Shown here piece after piece: positions 25,421 through 35,490 of a stretch of 59,122 nt of DNA. Position numbers and translations under genes: made by a program. The notes below the pieces were generated by a model that ran no database searches, had not been told where the DNA came from, and saw only the letters and a list, made by a program, of their open reading frames with translations. The DNA lies in NCBI GenBank assembly GCA_018064805.1, contig JAGHUN010000019.1:1-59122 (forward strand), read 5' to 3'. Numbering within the stretch: position 1 is the stretch's first letter; every line of letters starts with the position of its first letter. Source of the DNA: Candidatus Colinaster scatohippi (GTDB taxonomy: Bacteria; Bacillota; Clostridia; Lachnospirales; Lachnospiraceae).

Positions 25421-28400
25421 CTATTCTTCGTCCCTACGCTCTTCCCAAATTGGTTCAGCAATAATTGCCATAGTCTGAGTAGGCATATCTACCGGTACTT
25501 TTTCTTCACTTTCAGGATTAGACTGATATGGAATTGCATGAACCTTAAAGGTTCCCATATTTGCCTTTGTCACAGATGAAGTTGCAGTCACCGTAAAATC
25601 ACCCACCCTCTTTACATCAATTTGAACCTCATAAGTTGATGAACTTACTTTTAGGCTTGCAGCTGACTTATCGCCTGATGAAATAGTCCATACTAATTTT
25701 TCATTACCATATAATCTTGCTAATGGTGCTACCTCTGCAAAGATTCCGTAGGTATTACCACTGTTTAATACTATTCCACCTTCTGATGTCATATCAATTT
25801 CATGCATTGCTACCAATTGCGCATCTGCATCTGCTGCCGACATCAGTACCGTTACAGGTGCATATTTAATGTCAAGCGCACCACCTTCGTTCATTAGGAG
25901 TTTCTGGGTCATAATATTAAATGCTTTTGATGCAACTGCAATAGAATGCTCTTCATCTGCATCAAAATTTGCAATAACAGTTACACTATATGACTTATTA
26001 GCATCAAAACCGCAAATATGTGCAGTATACATATTTGCCGAATCTTCAGTTATTGAATATCCATGCTCACCCTTTGTAAGTAAACTAATATCATTTGTTT
26101 TAATCAGGTCATCCCAAACATAGCCTGTAACATTGTCCTTAACCGAAACGGTATAATAGCTTTTATCCAGAAGCTTAGCGGCATTTAAATCATCATTAGC
26201 TGAATCTAACGTCAATGATGGCATAAACTGTAATTCGGCCGATGTATCTCTCAAAATAGACTTCTTGATTATCGGTGCAGCCATGGCCATAATTTTAATA
26301 GATACAGTTGCCTCAACTCCCTTTGTCTTTCCAACTGAAGCCTCTTCTGTCAGTGACACAGGCACCTTTACAATATTACCACTTGCTGATATACCATTTT
26401 TTCCCGGAACCAGAGCTGCTGCCTGAACATAAGCATCCTGTAAAAGTGCTCTTGCTTTCGATTTATCCATTAAAGCCAAATCATCAAAATTCATTGCAGT
26501 CATGTCCTTATTACGGAGAACAAGATAACCTGTATCCTGTAAGGCTTTAGCAAAAGCAAACATGTCTACCGCAGACAAATCAACTTCGTTTGCACTTCCC
26601 TTAACATCTGTACCAATTAAAGCAACTAATGCTTCCTGCTTTCCAACATTGAGAGTAATGTTTTTGTTAGCAAGCGACGATGCCTTTCTAATTACTCTTA
26701 TTCGAATTGGTGCAGATGTTCTGACAACTCCCATTGAGTCTTTAGCAGTAACAGTAATATCCGCAATACCTGACTGGCTTCCAAGCTTTAGCCCACCGTT
26801 TTTATCAACGCTTACTATATTCTTATCGGATGATGCATATGACACAGATGTCACTGAATAGATTACTCCCAGTGAATTATCTTCTCCGGTGACATCAACC
26901 ATTTCACCACTTACTTCTTCGTAAATTGCATAAGTCACATTAGGAATATCCTGTGTTAATGTCGACGCGTTATCTGTATAAACAGGAACATCATTCTCTA
27001 TTTTATAATTGCCAATCATTCCCGGATTAACAATTGATGCATCCGGACCACTTCCATCCATTGCAACAAGCCTAATCTGATCGAATACCGGTTTCTTAGT
27101 CGTAATTTTTGCAGAAACCACACCAGCATAATAATTTGTATCATCTGCAGTTGTTACAACATTTCTGATAAAACAAATATACGTTGTTTCGGCGCTAAGT
27201 CCTGTTAATTGAATACCGGTAACGCCTGCCTTAACCGTTCTCTTATTACCACATACCGAAGCATCACCACTTACTATTTTACTTTCAAACCATTCCTTCC
27301 AAGTGGCATTTCTTGTTCCCATCTCATCAGTATATGGAACGCAATAAATCTCTGCCGGCACACGCTGAGATTCCGTCCAGGTAAGTTCAAAGGACGTATC
27401 CCTTATGTCTGTAGCTACAGGCTTTAACGGTGGATTCATTTCCTTAACAGTGATTTTAGTGGTTGCTTTCACATCAGATTTGCTTCCATCAGGCTTCATG
27501 GCATATACATAAACAGTTGCCGCCCCCTTCTTAAGAGCCTTTAGTTCACCTGTAACACCATTCACAGATATAATTTCCGGATTATCACTCTCAAATGAGA
27601 GCTGAACTTCATCTGCCTCATAATATCTTGCAATCTTAACATTTGTCCTTTGCGTCTGACCCACATACATGCTTGAATTAATGCCATCAAAAGCAAGTGA
27701 CTTTGGCAACATAGCTTTAGGATTTGGCCTTTCCATATAACATGCATCCGCAGCCTTTACCTGTATTACCTGCGTAAGTGAAGGACGTGTATCACTTCCC
27801 ACTAACCAATTAATTTGCAGTTCATAATCAAAACCATCATCAACTGCCCACACAAGTTGGATTCCTCTCGGATTTCCTTTTTCATCCAATACCATAGCTT
27901 TATATAAAGCATTCGCCTTTGCAGTCTTTTTCTCAATAAGTTCCATCTGAGGCATTCTTGTATATTCCACTCCAGCAATTCCTTTTGGAAGATATGCCGT
28001 TCCCGCAATACTTTCAGGTACCTCAACAAACATAGTGACAAAATGACCTTCTGATCCCTCAGTCCTAGATAGATATTTTTCACCTTCCTGCACGATAGCC
28101 GCTGTATCAGCTGTATATGCTACAGAATCATAAACAAGGGCTGTAGTATTGGTATCAATCTTTTTTACAATCGGATTTGACTTCACAACCCCAAGAATTG
28201 AGTTTTCCTTAACCTCTCCAAAAATATCTGTAACTGATTGATTTCTAACAATTCCATCCAGCTTAATTGTAATAACATTCTCTAAATAATAGGTTACTTC
28301 CGAACCTGAATAATCCTCACCGTCATAATCCAAAAGGACCTGAATATCCGAAATATCACCGGATACATTCAAAAGAAAGCTCCAAGAACCATTTTCCCTT

Positions 28401-31400
28401 ATACTCTTAAGTGCTTCACTCGTAGGATAATGACTAATCTTTTCTCCATTTTGGGTATAATGCAGCTCAACATATCCGGCATTTGTAAGTAGCTCTTTAT
28501 CTATATTAATCTTTAGACCAATGTAATATTCCGCGCTATTCTCACCGGTCTTGCCTAAATCCTTTTTAATGCCATACACAGGCATCAAATTGCCGGATAA
28601 AACAGCTGATTTTTTGCTTTTACTAAAGTTCACGGACGGTATCATCTTATAGGCAATGCCACCCACAGCACGATCCATTGCAGCGACCTCTGATTCAGTA
28701 AGAGCCTCTACTGCATTTTCTGCAATTGGTGATACTTCTCTTGGTCTCCACTGCGCATATAAAACGTTTTCACCTGCACTATCGTCTATATCTACAACAG
28801 ATGTACTTGTGACTTTTTCTCCTCCTTCAGGTGCTGTAAACCACCCCATAAAAACATATCCATCTCTGTAAGCTAGCGGAAGCTGCCCATATGGTTTTCC
28901 TGTTTCCACGGATAAATAAGTAATATCTGACTCTCCGCCCTGACAATCCAGACTAATCTTAACCGGAGTTGCAAACGGTATGTCATATTTCTTAGCATAT
29001 GCCTCTGCCGTACTGTTTTTATATCCATAAATTACAACATTAGGACAACCTATTATTGCATCATCGGCTATTTCACAATCAGGATTTTCGAATACAATTT
29101 TCTTCAACTCATCACTACTAGTGAATGCATATTCACTAACACGCTCTATACCTTTAGAAATAACAACAGCACCATAATAGCAGCTACCAAAAGCATATTT
29201 ATCTATCCCAACAACACGATAGGTATCTCCACTGTTATCATCGGTTGCCTCGGTTACAGAATCCGGAATCACCAAAGTATCCCCTATGCACATAGGATAA
29301 TCTGAATCTATAAGCAGTACTGTCTTTGCTCCCGGTATCATAGACAACTCAACGAACTGAATGTAACACCCACCAATGTTAGTCCAAAATTTCTTTGGTT
29401 TTAATGCAATATCGCGTTTAACACTTGTAATTATCTGCCCACTTGGATTAATCCACGAACCATTCTTAGGAAGCACCAAATCAAGCATAGACTGGTTTTC
29501 TACATACTCCAGATAATATCTATCAGCCAAAAGGTCTACAGGCGCATTAACTAAAGTTTCAGGAAAGACAATTCTTGTTAGTCTATCTCCACCTTCTAAT
29601 ACACTGAAAGCATTAGCGCCAATAGAAACCAGACCTGATTTAAATTCAATCTCTGCAATTTCTGCATCTTCAAATGCATAACTACCGATATATGCAAGCC
29701 CTTTATTAAATTCAATCTCATATATACAACTGTGGTAGAAGGCACTACTACCAATGCTTACAATTGTTGATGGCAAAACAAGACCTTCAACACGTTTAGA
29801 ATAGCTGAACATATATTCGCCAATTCTATCAATTCCCTCTTCTAACTCCACTTCAAATGTGCCACCATAGCCATTCTCATCTCTGTTTCCATAATTATTC
29901 CATGGTAGTCCGGCTGAGGTCTGATAAGTATAGTTTTTAGCACTTCCTTTACCTTTTGTTACTTTTACCTTCTTTAGCTTGTTCGTTCCGGAAACAAACG
30001 AATTTTTACTTATAGACATAGTTGCAGGAAAAGACAAGTATTCCAAATTAGTCATTCCACCTGTAACATAATTGTCAGCAGTTGTCACACTATCAGAAAT
30101 AATCAGTTTTTTTGCAGGTGTCATATAAAAAGAATTGTATCCAACTTTTGTAGTTTTAGTTGAAGAAATAATAATTTCCTCAACTTTATCAAAGCCGGAA
30201 AACATATAGTCAGAAATCGCTTCTATCTCTCCTGCAACAATTATCTTTTTTGCCTTTCTGGTCTCTTCCGTCGACCACGGTGCTGAAGTTATGTATGTAG
30301 GACCCTCAGGCCTGTAATATGCATCCCCTTTTGGAGTTCCATATCCATCAATTGTCAATGTAAATGTATCCGGATCATATTTGTAATGAAGTCCCATATC
30401 ATATCCTTCAAACATAGGATCTATTGACGCACTTTCATCATCACCCAATGACACAAATGTCAGTTTGGTATTGCCGGCAACGTTTTCCTTATTTACAAAT
30501 GCCTCTGCTGTTGAACCTGTATATCCATAAATCACCATCGTTGACGTTCCAAAAGCCTTGGCATCAATCACTGTGTTCATATCCTCAATATATAGTTTTT
30601 TTACAGTATTATTATCAAAAGCACCATATCCGATATAATGGCTTCCCTTACGAAGATGAAACTCCTCTATTACCTTACAGTACGAAAAAAGCTGTCCTGT
30701 ATACATTGTTCCAATCGAACCAATTCCACCTGTTATTTCCACCGTTTCTAAAGCCTCACAGTAACTGAAAGAATTGGTACACATAATATCCACAGCACCA
30801 TTAACTGTAACAGTAGTCAGCTTTGGTAAGTTACTAAACGAAGTGCTCTGAACAAGTGAAACATCACCATTAATCACTATTTCCTTTAAATTCGGGCAAG
30901 CTGGAAAGGTATTAGAAATCTCCCCTGTATCTCCATTTATTGTTAATCTCTCCAACTGGCGACAATATGCTAAATTTTTGGTATTTTCGACCATACGTCC
31001 AGGCATAGTTAACGAAACCAGGTTACTGTCAACGCTCAAAAGGCCACCATCCATTTTTGTAACCAGATAGTTTTTCCCTTCAATCGTTACTTTCTCGGGA
31101 ATAACCAGTTCTTCAGCCGCATGAGTATTCATTGAAAGTGATGTGATTTCCACTTCGCCCTCTACATCCTGATTAGCAAGCTTAATAATTGAATACGCAA
31201 AATCAGAATCACTTGAAACACTATTATGTAATTCATAGCTACCCTTACCAACATAGGCTATTGTCTTATCTCTGTTGTCAGACTCATACCAGGTCCATCC
31301 GGTACCACTTGTAACACCGAAAATCCTAACAGTTATATTAGTATGATTAATAAATTTAGCCCCCTCAATCGGAGCAAATGTAACACATTGATACAAATCC

Positions 31401-32047
31401 GGTGCACTTGTGACCGTAGAAGGCAATATAAATTCGTCTGTTCCCCAAACAGTAAATGAGTTGCCCTCTATTTTCTCAAGTCCCTCCGGCAATTCAATAC
31501 CTGTAAATGCAGTATTTTCGAAAGCCAAATTCTCGATTATCTTTACACCGCTTTTTACAATCATCTTATTAAGACTAAGTTCACGACCATCATCATAGAA
31601 ATATTCCTTTGCTATTTCAGGAAAACCGGTTTTCGGATCAAAAAGACAATCAGAAAAACCTGTAGGAATAACACTTCCTCCATATATAATCAGATCCCCG
31701 ACATTATTAAGTTTCCAGCTTATTGTTTCGCCATCCTCATCTCCATATTCCCATGTGCCACTTCCTACAATAGATGAATCGTCTTCCGCATAGTCTTGTA
31801 TTTCCACAACATCTTCATAATCGAAGTTATCATCCTGATATTCTTCATCTGTTGACAGTTCTTCAACTACATCTTTACTATCATCAGCAGAAGCCTCTTC
31901 TTCCGTATCCGAAATACTATCATCTATATCTATAGTTTGCTCCGCCGCTAATGCTGTCATTGAACCTTGCGGAACAACAGAAAAAAACATGAGTGCAGAA
32001 AGCACACATGCAATTACTTTTTTAGAACATTTTTCTAGTTTTCTCAT
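25421..32047 (-). CDS. Giant secreted BspA-type leucine-rich-repeat protein
   Basis: 2208 residues from ATG 32047 (GGGAGTG upstream); a longer frame adds six residues. A signal peptide (about 1-35, ALAA cleavage) leads to an acidic stretch rich in Asp/Glu (40-100), then a BspA-type opening (GTWEYGD, LIIYGG). Residues about 130-1000 hold two blocks of LRR_5 repeats (patterns like VTSAPDLYQC, KIVFENPDCEI). Then an InlB B-repeat (about 1030-1100, GYVFMGWFTAPEGG), a Big_2-like domain (about 1452-1535), FnIII-like segments (from about 1540) and a second Big_2-like one (about 1700-1785). Adhesion or host/polymer contact is likely. No LPXTG motif or C-terminal membrane segment is seen, so how it attaches is unclear. 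Confidence 0.92.
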   Translation of the reverse strand: MRKLEKCSKKVIACVLSALMFFSVVPQGSMTALAAEQTIDIDDSISDTEEEASADDSKDVVEELSTDEEYQDDNFDYEDVVEIQDYAEDDSSIVGSGTWEYGDEDGETISWKLNNVGDLIIYGGSVIPTGFSDCLFDPKTGFPEIAKEYFYDDGRELSLNKMIVKSGVKIIENLAFENTAFTGIELPEGLEKIEGNSFTVWGTDEFILPSTVTSAPDLYQCVTFAPIEGAKFINHTNITVRIFGVTSGTGWTWYESDNRDKTIAYVGKGSYELHNSVSSDSDFAYSIIKLANQDVEGEVEITSLSMNTHAAEELVIPEKVTIEGKNYLVTKMDGGLLSVDSNLVSLTMPGRMVENTKNLAYCRQLERLTINGDTGEISNTFPACPNLKEIVINGDVSLVQSTSFSNLPKLTTVTVNGAVDIMCTNSFSYCEALETVEITGGIGSIGTMYTGQLFSYCKVIEEFHLRKGSHYIGYGAFDNNTVKKLYIEDMNTVIDAKAFGTSTMVIYGYTGSTAEAFVNKENVAGNTKLTFVSLGDDESASIDPMFEGYDMGLHYKYDPDTFTLTIDGYGTPKGDAYYRPEGPTYITSAPWSTEETRKAKKIIVAGEIEAISDYMFSGFDKVEEIIISSTKTTKVGYNSFYMTPAKKLIISDSVTTADNYVTGGMTNLEYLSFPATMSISKNSFVSGTNKLKKVKVTKGKGSAKNYTYQTSAGLPWNNYGNRDENGYGGTFEVELEEGIDRIGEYMFSYSKRVEGLVLPSTIVSIGSSAFYHSCIYEIEFNKGLAYIGSYAFEDAEIAEIEFKSGLVSIGANAFSVLEGGDRLTRIVFPETLVNAPVDLLADRYYLEYVENQSMLDLVLPKNGSWINPSGQIITSVKRDIALKPKKFWTNIGGCYIQFVELSMIPGAKTVLLIDSDYPMCIGDTLVIPDSVTEATDDNSGDTYRVVGIDKYAFGSCYYGAVVISKGIERVSEYAFTSSDELKKIVFENPDCEIADDAIIGCPNVVIYGYKNSTAEAYAKKYDIPFATPVKISLDCQGGESDITYLSVETGKPYGQLPLAYRDGYVFMGWFTAPEGGEKVTSTSVVDIDDSAGENVLYAQWRPREVSPIAENAVEALTESEVAAMDRAVGGIAYKMIPSVNFSKSKKSAVLSGNLMPVYGIKKDLGKTGENSAEYYIGLKINIDKELLTNAGYVELHYTQNGEKISHYPTSEALKSIRENGSWSFLLNVSGDISDIQVLLDYDGEDYSGSEVTYYLENVITIKLDGIVRNQSVTDIFGEVKENSILGVVKSNPIVKKIDTNTTALVYDSVAYTADTAAIVQEGEKYLSRTEGSEGHFVTMFVEVPESIAGTAYLPKGIAGVEYTRMPQMELIEKKTAKANALYKAMVLDEKGNPRGIQLVWAVDDGFDYELQINWLVGSDTRPSLTQVIQVKAADACYMERPNPKAMLPKSLAFDGINSSMYVGQTQRTNVKIARYYEADEVQLSFESDNPEIISVNGVTGELKALKKGAATVYVYAMKPDGSKSDVKATTKITVKEMNPPLKPVATDIRDTSFELTWTESQRVPAEIYCVPYTDEMGTRNATWKEWFESKIVSGDASVCGNKRTVKAGVTGIQLTGLSAETTYICFIRNVVTTADDTNYYAGVVSAKITTKKPVFDQIRLVAMDGSGPDASIVNPGMIGNYKIENDVPVYTDNASTLTQDIPNVTYAIYEEVSGEMVDVTGEDNSLGVIYSVTSVSYASSDKNIVSVDKNGGLKLGSQSGIADITVTAKDSMGVVRTSAPIRIRVIRKASSLANKNITLNVGKQEALVALIGTDVKGSANEVDLSAVDMFAFAKALQDTGYLVLRNKDMTAMNFDDLALMDKSKARALLQDAYVQAAALVPGKNGISASGNIVKVPVSLTEEASVGKTKGVEATVSIKIMAMAAPIIKKSILRDTSAELQFMPSLTLDSANDDLNAAKLLDKSYYTVSVKDNVTGYVWDDLIKTNDISLLTKGEHGYSITEDSANMYTAHICGFDANKSYSVTVIANFDADEEHSIAVASKAFNIMTQKLLMNEGGALDIKYAPVTVLMSAADADAQLVAMHEIDMTSEGGIVLNSGNTYGIFAEVAPLARLYGNEKLVWTISSGDKSAASLKVSSSTYEVQIDVKRVGDFTVTATSSVTKANMGTFKVHAIPYQSNPESEEKVPVDMPTQTMAIIAEPIWEERRDEE

Positions 32048-32132
32048 GATAGTCACTCCCTTCAAGCCAACTTAAACCCAATTATTTAGTATAGCATCGC
32101 TTAATTTTGTGTGCAATAAAGCCACAGAAATA

Positions 32133-32199
32133 ATCAAAAAAAAATAATAAAAAGGAGTCATTGATTAACTCTTTTACAGAACCAACAATAACTCCTTTT
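32133..32199 (-). terminator. Terminator of the helical protein/XRE operon
   Basis: On the minus strand AAAAGGAGTTATTG (32199-32186) pairs with CAATGACTCCTTTT (32163-32150), 14 bp with one G-U, then TTATTATTTTTTTT. Confidence 0.9.
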
Positions 32200-32224
32200 A
32201 TCAGTATGCGTATTATATAACCGT

Positions 32225-33376
32225 CTAGTATGCCTCAAGCAACATCTTGTTTATCTCATTCATAGTATCCAGGTACAACGCCATCTCTTCATCTGACAGA
32301 TCTTCGTTTTCTATTTTTTCAAGCGCTTCCATTGTTTCAGCATACTTCTTCATATACTCATTGAATTCTCCCATTAGTTTTATTGGATTATCCGACTCAG
32401 CATATGTCTTCATGAATTTAACATATTCTTCAAAAAATTCCTTGTACTCCTCCATTGCTTTTTCAAATTCAGGTCTTATACCACCTGAAATCTCTTTTTT
32501 CTCCTTTTCAGGTATATCCTCTTCAACTGTAGTTGTCTCCTCTACATCAGCCTTATACTGATTTTCTTTCTTCTTATCTTTCTCTTCTTTTTTCTCTTCC
32601 TGTTTTCTTACTGTCTCTTCTATAATTGCATCCACATCCCTATTGCCATTAAAGAATCCACTCCATACATCTGAATATTCGCTGTACATAAGTGACCAGC
32701 TATCTGAATACAATTCATACATATTAGACCAGCTGTCTGAATAGCACTCATACATATGACTCCAGTTATCTGACTGCTCTGCATATGAAACGGAATCATT
32801 TCTGTTATTGACGGCTTCATCGAGTTTATGATAAGTATCAGAATAGCATTCGTCAAAAGTTCTATAAAATTCCGAAGTCTCTTTGTCAAATACTTTGTAA
32901 AGAGTAGACATATATTCGTCCCACAATTTATAGTCCGAATAATCTTCCTTTGAAAGAATTTTCAAATACTTAACAAACTCATCATTCATATCTTTATACA
33001 TCTTCGCTGACTTTTCTTCTGCGGTTCTGTACGCTTTCTCAATATCATCCTTATTATCTGAATATGAAGAACTGTCTGCTACATCTTTAGTCGCTCCATC
33101 CATAACATTTTTTAATTCTTCACCACCGGATATGGCAACCTTGCTTATTTTTTCAAGAAGATCGTCAAGTTCCTTATGACCTGTTTTTTCGTAATCTCTA
33201 CTGTCAAGTTTTTCCTTCACAGCCTCCTCAATTTCCCCTGTGTCCACTTCCTCAATGGTTACTTCTTCTGCATTTTTTGTAATTCTATTTTTTATACTAT
33301 CTGAATTATTGACGCAGTGCACTCCAAACATTACAGCAAGCGCAGACAATGCTCCTATTACTATCCCTTTTTTCAT
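32225..33376 (-). CDS. Secreted helical protein with Tyr/Trp/Met repeats
   Basis: 383 residues. A signal-like N-terminus (MKKGIVIGALSALAVMFG) is followed by an almost wholly helical, acidic protein. Residues about 195-250 are short repeats of the form YSDSWSNMYEL, roughly 11 residues each, four to five copies. A Lys/Glu-rich segment (250-290) leads to a C-terminal part (300-383) with EEYVKFMKTYAESDNP and a DLSDEEMALYLDTMNEINKMLLEA-like ending, which I recall from the DUF6591 family (not checked). RBS AGGAGGAG. It follows an XRE regulator by 14 bases, so that regulator probably controls it. No function is known to me. Confidence 0.75.
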   Translation of the reverse strand: MKKGIVIGALSALAVMFGVHCVNNSDSIKNRITKNAEEVTIEEVDTGEIEEAVKEKLDSRDYEKTGHKELDDLLEKISKVAISGGEELKNVMDGATKDVADSSSYSDNKDDIEKAYRTAEEKSAKMYKDMNDEFVKYLKILSKEDYSDYKLWDEYMSTLYKVFDKETSEFYRTFDECYSDTYHKLDEAVNNRNDSVSYAEQSDNWSHMYECYSDSWSNMYELYSDSWSLMYSEYSDVWSGFFNGNRDVDAIIEETVRKQEEKKEEKDKKKENQYKADVEETTTVEEDIPEKEKKEISGGIRPEFEKAMEEYKEFFEEYVKFMKTYAESDNPIKLMGEFNEYMKKYAETMEALEKIENEDLSDEEMALYLDTMNEINKMLLEAY

Positions 33377-33390
33377 AATACTTCTCCTCC

Positions 33391-33690
33391 TTAAATGTCT
33401 TCATCAGGTCGTATAACCCTATAACCATGCGATTCCAGCGTTGCAATTACTTCAGCAGTGATATTAATATCGATTGCCTCCAAATTCTGTTTCTCAATAA
33501 TCTTATGCAAATCACTTACAGATACCATCAACGCTTCAGCAAGTCTGAATAGATTATCTCTATCCGGAATACCTCCGTTAGTCTCCCACTTTGCGACAGC
33601 AGATTTTGAAACAAATATCTTGCCGGCAAGCTGCTCCTGCGTTAACCCTAAATGCTTCCGCCTCAGGTAAATATAATGTCCTAGACTCAT
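33391..33690 (-). CDS. XRE-family helix-turn-helix regulator
   Basis: About 99 residues from ATG 33690, with GAGGG six bases upstream (an earlier ATG adds four residues). The HTH covers about 5-60: YIYLRRKHLGLTQEQLAGKI, then VSKSAVAKWETNGGIPDRDN, the usual HTH_3 pattern. The C-terminal 35 residues are unassigned. Downstream and probably co-transcribed is the helical secreted protein. Confidence 0.92.
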   Translation of the reverse strand: MSLGHYIYLRRKHLGLTQEQLAGKIFVSKSAVAKWETNGGIPDRDNLFRLAEALMVSVSDLHKIIEKQNLEAIDINITAEVIATLESHGYRVIRPDEDI

Positions 33691-33810
33691 TCTGTCCCTC
33701 ACTTTTTCATACTCCTTTTATCTTATTTCGTGAATACAAATGAGTAAAATCACTTTTTGATTACGCCACGTAAACATCAATCGAATTCGTATTAAAAAAA
33801 TAACACTTTT

Positions 33811-33843
33811 AAAAAAAAGAAATCCCCACCAAAATGGTGGGGA
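33811..33843 (-). terminator. Terminator of kinase/partner operon
   Basis: TCCCCACCA (33823-33831) pairs with TGGTGGGGA (33835-33843), 9 bp; on the minus strand TTTCTTTTTTTT follows. Confidence 0.93.
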
Positions 33844-33850
33844 CAAAAAC

Positions 33851-34312
33851 CTAATCCGTGTCCGGCATATCCGAAAGAATATCAAATCCCTTATTTATCA
33901 TAAGGTCATCTATTTCAGCCAGACTATATATTCTATTATTTATAGCTACAATTATAACTGCATCTCGTCTATTTTTGGAATAAAGCGGCGTCATACCATA
34001 GAGCTTAAGTGCCCGATTGATTTCGTCAAGATTAAATCTACCAGCAAGACATAATCTGATAATCAAATCTCTGTTCCTGGTATGTCTCTCCATTGTGACA
34101 ATCTTACTGCCCCACGATTCAGACACTCCTGCAAAGGAATATACATCCTTAAGGAATATGTTCTTTGCCTCAATCACGTCCTTAAAATAGTAATAAAATT
34201 CCTTTTTTTCATCAGCAAGATACTTACTGTTACCTGTGTAATACTCATCCAAATCTTTCGGCTTTATATTTCCAAGAATTTTATCAAGTTCATCCGTTGA
34301 TTTTACCTGCAT
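33851..34312 (-). CDS. Small HTH-like partner of protein kinase
   Basis: 153 residues, soluble. A helical region (about 35-130) has KNIFLKDVYSFAGVSESWGS, then LNLDE-type (FNLDEINRALKLYGM) and a TPLYSKNRRDAVIIVAI segment ending IYSLAEIDDLMINKGF. This looks like an XRE-like domain I know from Firmicute loci with Ser/Thr kinases (arginine-rich YPRNRRDA type), but the name is from memory. The same pattern recurs at the C-terminus of the macro-domain protein at 45449. It lies 34 bases downstream of the kinase gene and before a strong terminator, so both are one unit. Confidence 0.7.
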   Translation of the reverse strand: MQVKSTDELDKILGNIKPKDLDEYYTGNSKYLADEKKEFYYYFKDVIEAKNIFLKDVYSFAGVSESWGSKIVTMERHTRNRDLIIRLCLAGRFNLDEINRALKLYGMTPLYSKNRRDAVIIVAINNRIYSLAEIDDLMINKGFDILSDMPDTD

Positions 34313-34346
34313 ATAGCCTCACACTTCTTGTACAAATAACTAATGA

Positions 34347-35438
34347 TTATAGCCACGCCTTCACCTCTATAAGTGAATCCAATAATTCTCTGTCGGAATA
34401 TCTGCTTTCCGCATCCAAGGATATACATTTAGATATAATATCCCATAGCCAACCTGTAGCCCTCTCTTCTTTTGGGAGTTTTCCTGTTACCATTACATTA
34501 AGAAGAATACCTGCAGCATATATATCCGCCTTTGCAGAAAGTTCCTCCATTCCATAGCCCAACTGCTCCGGGGCTGCAAAATACGGAGTTCCAAGTAACC
34601 TTGTATCCTTCATTTCATCCGGTTTATACCATTTAGATATATTCACATCAAGAAGATATACTTCTCCCTTATCATTTACAATTATATTACTTGGCTTTAC
34701 ATCTCTATGAATAATGGGCATATCCATATGATGCAACCTATCAAGGATACTCACAACTTTATAAGCTATATCAACAGCCGGCTTTGGTAACAGTTTACCT
34801 TCATCCAGTATCTCTGCAAGCGTGCGTCCTTCAATATATTCTTCTATAACAATTAGATTATTATCGCCTTTATAAACGTCGCAGATTCTCGGCATCATAT
34901 CTACCGGATTGTTCATTAGATACTGATATATACTTATATCGTATTTATCGAGGATTTTCCTGACATAAAGGCGATTGTCTCCCGGTCGACTTATGACACT
35001 TATGTCATCCCTTCCATTTACCGACTGTTCCTCTATATAACTTGTAAGTTCCAATATTTCTTCATCCGTTAAGCCCTTATATGGATTAGCTCGTGTTGTC
35101 TGATACTCATCCTCTGTCAGATATATATCCCCTTTACCAATGGAATTCTCACATCCACACTCTGTGCATATCCATACACCTAGATTTTCATCGAATCCCG
35201 ATTGTATGTTAAGCATAGCTTCGCACTTATCACATACCCACACAATATTATCCTTCACATCAATTGAAGGATTAATCAGCATCTCTCCACACCCTCTGCA
35301 ATTCCAAAAAGGCAATGTATTGCTGTATCCTTTTTGAAGAGTTAGCCTGGCATCACACCTGGGACAGAATTCATATTCAACAAAGGGTAAATCACTCCGC
35401 TTTTCTTTTTTACCAAAGAAAAAATCAAATATACTCAT
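34347..35438 (-). CDS. Protein kinase with two zinc ribbons
   Basis: 363 residues. N-terminus: two zinc-ribbon-like units, CPRC...CRGC (about 22-51) and CDKC...CTEC (about 68-93). The kinase domain (about 120-355) has the catalytic loop HRDVKPSN, activation-segment PYFAAPEQ (APE), and KADIYAAGILLNVM. It is unusual: the N-lobe has no glycine loop, the beta-3 lysine is only guessed (YVRKIL), and DFG is replaced by DVN, although the metal aspartate is kept. Activity is therefore probable but not sure. It is soluble, with no extracellular domain. RBS is weak (GGATAG). Its downstream partner is the small HTH-like protein. Confidence 0.85.
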   Translation of the reverse strand: MSIFDFFFGKKEKRSDLPFVEYEFCPRCDARLTLQKGYSNTLPFWNCRGCGEMLINPSIDVKDNIVWVCDKCEAMLNIQSGFDENLGVWICTECGCENSIGKGDIYLTEDEYQTTRANPYKGLTDEEILELTSYIEEQSVNGRDDISVISRPGDNRLYVRKILDKYDISIYQYLMNNPVDMMPRICDVYKGDNNLIVIEEYIEGRTLAEILDEGKLLPKPAVDIAYKVVSILDRLHHMDMPIIHRDVKPSNIIVNDKGEVYLLDVNISKWYKPDEMKDTRLLGTPYFAAPEQLGYGMEELSAKADIYAAGILLNVMVTGKLPKEERATGWLWDIISKCISLDAESRYSDRELLDSLIEVKAWL

Positions 35439-35490
35439 AAGTATCTATCCTTATCAGTCGTACTCTAATATTATTCAGCAGCAATTCTTT

